This document shows positions 61,134-64,000 of a DNA stretch of 64,000 nt, piece after piece (the stretch's first letter is position 1; each line of letters opens with the position of its first letter). The DNA comes from an uncultured Oscillospiraceae bacterium (lineage in GTDB: Bacteria; Bacillota; Clostridia; Oscillospirales; Oscillospiraceae), in the NCBI GenBank assembly GCA_910587345.1, contig CAJUKH010000054.1:1-64000 (forward strand), given 5' to 3'. The notes beneath the pieces are model-generated. The model ran no database searches, had not been told where the DNA came from, and saw only the letters and a list, made by a program, of their open reading frames with translations. The translations under genes and the position numbers were made by a program.

Positions 61134-64000
61134 CTACTCTATTGAAGATGTAGGGTTTTCCCTAATCTCTTGATTAGCTTCTAATCCCGTTGCTTTCTCT
61201 TCCGAATCCGGAACTTCTTCCGACTTCGAGGGCGCTTCAACTTTTCCGGTATCTTCAGCTTCATCAGGGGACTCAGGAAGCGTAGGGTCTTCAGATTCCT
61301 CTGTATCCTTGGGTGTTTCCGGCTCTGTCGGATCTATCGGTCCTTCTGGTCCTTCTGGTCCTTCCGGTCCTTCCGGTCCTTCTGGTCCTTCCGGTCCTTC
61401 CGGTCCTTCTGGTCCTTCCGGTCCTTCTGGTCCTTCCGGTCCTTCTGGTCCTTCTGGTCCTTCTGGTCCTTCCGGTCCTTCTGGTCCTTCCGGTCCTTCC
61501 GGTCCTTCTGGTCCTTCTGGTCCTTCCGGTCCTTCTGGTCCTTCCGGTCCTTCTGGTCCTTCCGGTCCTTCTGGTCCTCCCGGAATCTCCGATTCTTCGG
61601 GTTCTTCGGGTCCTTCCGGAATCTCCGGTTCTTCGGGTCCTTCGGGAGTTTCTGAAATGTCAGGTGCTTCCGACTCTTCGGGTGTCTCCGGTTTCTCCGT
61701 TCCTTCCGGGTTCTCAGGGGGCATCGGCTGCTCCCCAGGTAACCGTTCCCCATTCTCCCCGAGGACCCCTTCCGTCAAAAGCTCTTCCTGCAACTCTGCT
61801 GTCAAAACCAAACCACTTTCTGTATCCACAGTCCGCAGGTAAACCTTAGCATAGTCTGTATCGTTCATATTATAGTTTCGACCCGAGTTCCAAACTGCCA
61901 CATCGCTGGCGTCAATGCGGCCATCGCCGTTTAGGTCAGCAGCGTGAGCCAAGGTCTCCGGATTACGGGTAGAGCGGGCCCACTTATCGCTGGTTTCATC
62001 CGTTGTACTGCTCCATTTTGCAGAGCCGCTGATGAACCGACCCAGAATGGTATAATCCTCCATCCGGACATAGCCATCCCCATTGATATCACCACCAAAA
62101 AGTGCGATCACACCCTTGGTATCCTTATCCTGCACCACCATTCCATTTTCGTCGATCGCAGCCACTGTAAAGGTCAGTTGATCGGCATCTTCCGGGTCCA
62201 AGGTATCGGGGGACAACTCCAAGCCCAGCCAGGTGAAGGTCACATGACCTGGCTTCTCAATGACCAGCTTATAGGTCACACCCTGCCGGTCGTCTCCCAT
62301 CAACTCAGAGGACTTGAATGCGAACTCGCTCTGCCAGAGACCGGTACCGGTCTCCTGCGTCAGCTCAAAAGTCAGGTCTGCCTCATCGGCATAGTTATTC
62401 GCATCCATGATGAAATCATCCCAGGTTGCGGTATCGTCCGCCTCCTGCTCCATAACAGGGTATAGACTAATAACCGCCGTATGCTGGGGCGCATAGGATT
62501 CTAAAATGCCCGTCAAGGTGTAGTACTGAGGCACCTCGAAGTCTACATAGACAGGCTTCTGATCCGGGGCCTCAAAGTCACCCGCATCATTGGGGGTCAT
62601 TTCAGTCACGGTGATGTAGAGCCAGTTATCCAGTTTGGAGCCGGTACCCTCGTTGTCCATAATGGTCTTGAGTTCCTGTGCCAAAGCATAATTAGGATCG
62701 GCGTCCTCCAGATCCTTCACCTTCAGGATAAACCGGGCACCATAGAAATTATCGCCATTTTCATCCACCACAGCGGTGTAGATATCCCTCTCATAAGGCA
62801 TACCGGTGGTATCGTCAGGATCGGGATGAACCAGTTCAATGATGTCAGCCAGAGGCACCGGGTCACCGGTGGGATTCGCAGGATCCTTCCAGAAGAAGTT
62901 AAAGATATGGCGAACTTCCTCATCGTAACGCACACTGAAGAGCTTATCATCCTGGTCGGCCAGCGTGGGCACGGTAACGATGAGGTAGTCTCCCCGGTTC
63001 TCCGCCCGGATCCAGTGATCCTCATAGTCTGGATCGGCATCGGCGGGATCATTCACCCGCTCGGGATCATAAGGACGTAGCCCCTCCTCCGCCGGGGTAA
63101 TCACCAGCTCAGTCATGTCACTCTCACCCCGGGCGGGGTCTCTGACTGTCAGGTCGCTGGCAGTGACCCAGAGGGTCCACTTCTTGTCGTTGCCGTCCAC
63201 CAGCCCGGCATCCAGGCCACCCAGATCGGTCAGCTTGCCCCCGATCACCTCACGGAAGATGAACTGGCTACCCAAGAGGCCAGAACCCGTATAGTACTCA
63301 TCCTTATCAAACGGATCGGAGAGTTCATAGTCCTTCCCCAACTCCAATAACTTATAGGGTTCGACGGTATCATCCTCGTCATAGTAGTAGAACTTGAACT
63401 CACAATCGTCTGCATTGGTCAGATTATAACCGCCCAGATCCGGGTCAAACTCATACAGGGTGGGAATGGTGATTTGCACCTCACCCTTCTGGGTAACGCC
63501 GGCGGCCCGCTCGCCCAAGAGCCAGCCTTCCTGATGGGTCTCGCTGAGGTCCTCATCAGAATAATGGGCGTAGTCAGGGGTGTTGTAGACTTCGGAATGA
63601 TAGGGATCATAGGGCCGGCCGGTCTTCAGGCCCAGCAGATACACGGTCACCAAAATATCCCGGTCAATGTCCACCGGATTGGCTGCATTGGCAGGCACCT
63701 CAATGGTGTAGACATAGTCAATGCTTCCATCGGTATTGGTCGTTTCAGATACCTGTACTGCCTTGATATTCAAAGCCAGATCAGTGATGGTGATACGGTC
63801 CAGCACATAACCGGGATTAGCGGTCACATTGACTGTGAACTTCTCACTCACTGTCATTCCCACTGTGTTGGGGGTACCGGGAGCGTTGGTCATCTCATTG
63901 CTCTTAATGGCCACCGACTGAGAAGCATCCTCTCTAGTCAAAGTGGCAGCGCCGGCAAGCCCTGTATTGGCTGTGGGAGACATCTCGTCCTCCACCACCA
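61134..64000 (-). CDS. Dockerin-bearing surface protein with Gly-Pro-Glu repeats (C-terminal part)
   Basis: At least 955 residues; the start lies beyond the right edge. Several beta-rich modules (TVNVTANPGYVLDRITITDL, VQITIPTLYEFDPDLGGYNL) lead to a type-I dockerin-like pair of calcium loops, GDINGDGYVRMEDYTILGRF and ADLNGDGRIDASDVAVWNSG (about 61880-62100). A Pro/Glu linker, 26 Gly-Pro-Glu triplets and an acidic tail follow. No SLH or sortase motif is seen, so surface attachment could go through the dockerin. It lies upstream of the cohesin-like protein gene but on a separate promoter from it. Confidence 0.85.
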   Translation of the reverse strand, partial: VVEDEMSPTANTGLAGAATLTREDASQSVAIKSNEMTNAPGTPNTVGMTVSEKFTVNVTANPGYVLDRITITDLALNIKAVQVSETTNTDGSIDYVYTIEVPANAANPVDIDRDILVTVYLLGLKTGRPYDPYHSEVYNTPDYAHYSDEDLSETHQEGWLLGERAAGVTQKGEVQITIPTLYEFDPDLGGYNLTNADDCEFKFYYYDEDDTVEPYKLLELGKDYELSDPFDKDEYYTGSGLLGSQFIFREVIGGKLTDLGGLDAGLVDGNDKKWTLWVTASDLTVRDPARGESDMTELVITPAEEGLRPYDPERVNDPADADPDYEDHWIRAENRGDYLIVTVPTLADQDDKLFSVRYDEEVRHIFNFFWKDPANPTGDPVPLADIIELVHPDPDDTTGMPYERDIYTAVVDENGDNFYGARFILKVKDLEDADPNYALAQELKTIMDNEGTGSKLDNWLYITVTEMTPNDAGDFEAPDQKPVYVDFEVPQYYTLTGILESYAPQHTAVISLYPVMEQEADDTATWDDFIMDANNYADEADLTFELTQETGTGLWQSEFAFKSSELMGDDRQGVTYKLVIEKPGHVTFTWLGLELSPDTLDPEDADQLTFTVAAIDENGMVVQDKDTKGVIALFGGDINGDGYVRMEDYTILGRFISGSAKWSSTTDETSDKWARSTRNPETLAHAADLNGDGRIDASDVAVWNSGRNYNMNDTDYAKVYLRTVDTESGLVLTAELQEELLTEGVLGENGERLPGEQPMPPENPEGTEKPETPEESEAPDISETPEGPEEPEIPEGPEEPEESEIPGGPEGPEGPEGPEGPEGPEGPEGPEGPEGPEGPEGPEGPEGPEGPEGPEGPEGPEGPEGPEGPEGPEGPEGPEGPEGPEGPIDPTEPETPKDTEESEDPTLPESPDEAEDTGKVEAPSKSEEVPDSEEKATGLEANQEIRENPTSSIE
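61342..61575. repeat. 9-base minisatellite, 26 exact-length units
   Basis: On the plus strand CCTTCTGGT and CCTTCCGGT alternate irregularly through 26 units. On the coding strand they read Gly-Pro-Glu, and the only variation is CCA versus CCG for Pro. A degenerate 27th unit follows at 61576-61584. Confidence 0.95.

Noticed and set aside
61342..61575. Short regular repeats that could suggest a CRISPR array
   Set aside because: The units are 9 bases with no spacers and encode Gly-Pro-Glu. No cas gene is nearby.
61309..61849. Long plus-strand frames made of Ser-Gly-Pro or Leu-Val-Leu-Pro repeats
   Set aside because: They are translations of the Gly-Pro-Glu minisatellite in other frames. They lack a ribosome-binding site and lie opposite a clear coding sequence.

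Overview
The window looks like a chromosomal segment of a spore-forming, GC-rich gut Clostridium relative, most likely Oscillospiraceae (Flavonifractor / Pseudoflavonifractor / Oscillibacter type). The evidence is GC-rich coding sequence, sporulation genes (yabP, yabQ, spoIID), the Bacillus-like order yabP-yabQ-divIC-yabR, exported FMN/FAD reductase lipoproteins, DUF6809- and P-II/DUF1538-like remnants, and S-layer-homology (SLH) surface proteins. The genus is inference; no rRNA or tRNA gene is visible. Housekeeping promoters are strikingly uniform: nearly all have a 17-bp spacer and many an extended TGn -10.

1-11.3 kb: an ACT-domain fragment, a Nudix hydrolase and yfbR on the minus strand; then on plus mtaB, a GMP synthase lacking its amidotransferase domain, a broken GrpB gene, galE, a three-gene surface O-acylation set (acyltransferase-3, MBOAT, DHHW/AlgX-like) and pyruvate kinase. 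11.6-14.8 kb: an exported flavin reductase with its LysR neighbour. 14.9-16.9 kb: the sporulation/division cluster read from a sigma-E-like promoter. 17.1-20.2 kb: six small redox and regulatory genes (PNPOx-like, MarR, EFR1 ferredoxin, monothiol glutaredoxin, HxlR, TSCPD). 20.3-22.9 kb: an SLH protein with leucine-rich repeats and a transglutaminase-like domain.

23.7-25.6 kb is visibly AT-richer: four small XRE regulators, the tail of a fifth and a frameshifted DUF6809 gene, probably the remains of a mobile element, followed by a cluster of strong hairpins. 26-31.8 kb: GNAT, rny, a CmpB-type membrane protein, comEB, a glycosyltransferase and a zinc-ribbon membrane protein. 32-35.5 kb: a second exported flavin reductase, with domain order permuted relative to the first, and an amino-acid permease sharing operator-like sequences. 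35.7-41.4 kb: mnmE with a motif-rich upstream region, GNAT, a decaying DUF1538/P-II locus, mtnN, spoIID and an orphan VanS-like kinase.

41.6-64 kb is one surface-protein locus on the minus strand: an incomplete dockerin-bearing protein with 26 Gly-Pro-Glu triplets, an 1,777-residue protein with a cohesin-like N-terminus and an unrecognised YWW-type repeat, and a 4,583-residue SLH-anchored protein. The last two genes overlap by 4 bases. Together they suggest a wall-anchored giant scaffold with a possible cohesin/dockerin interaction. This is the most likely place in the window for an undescribed system.
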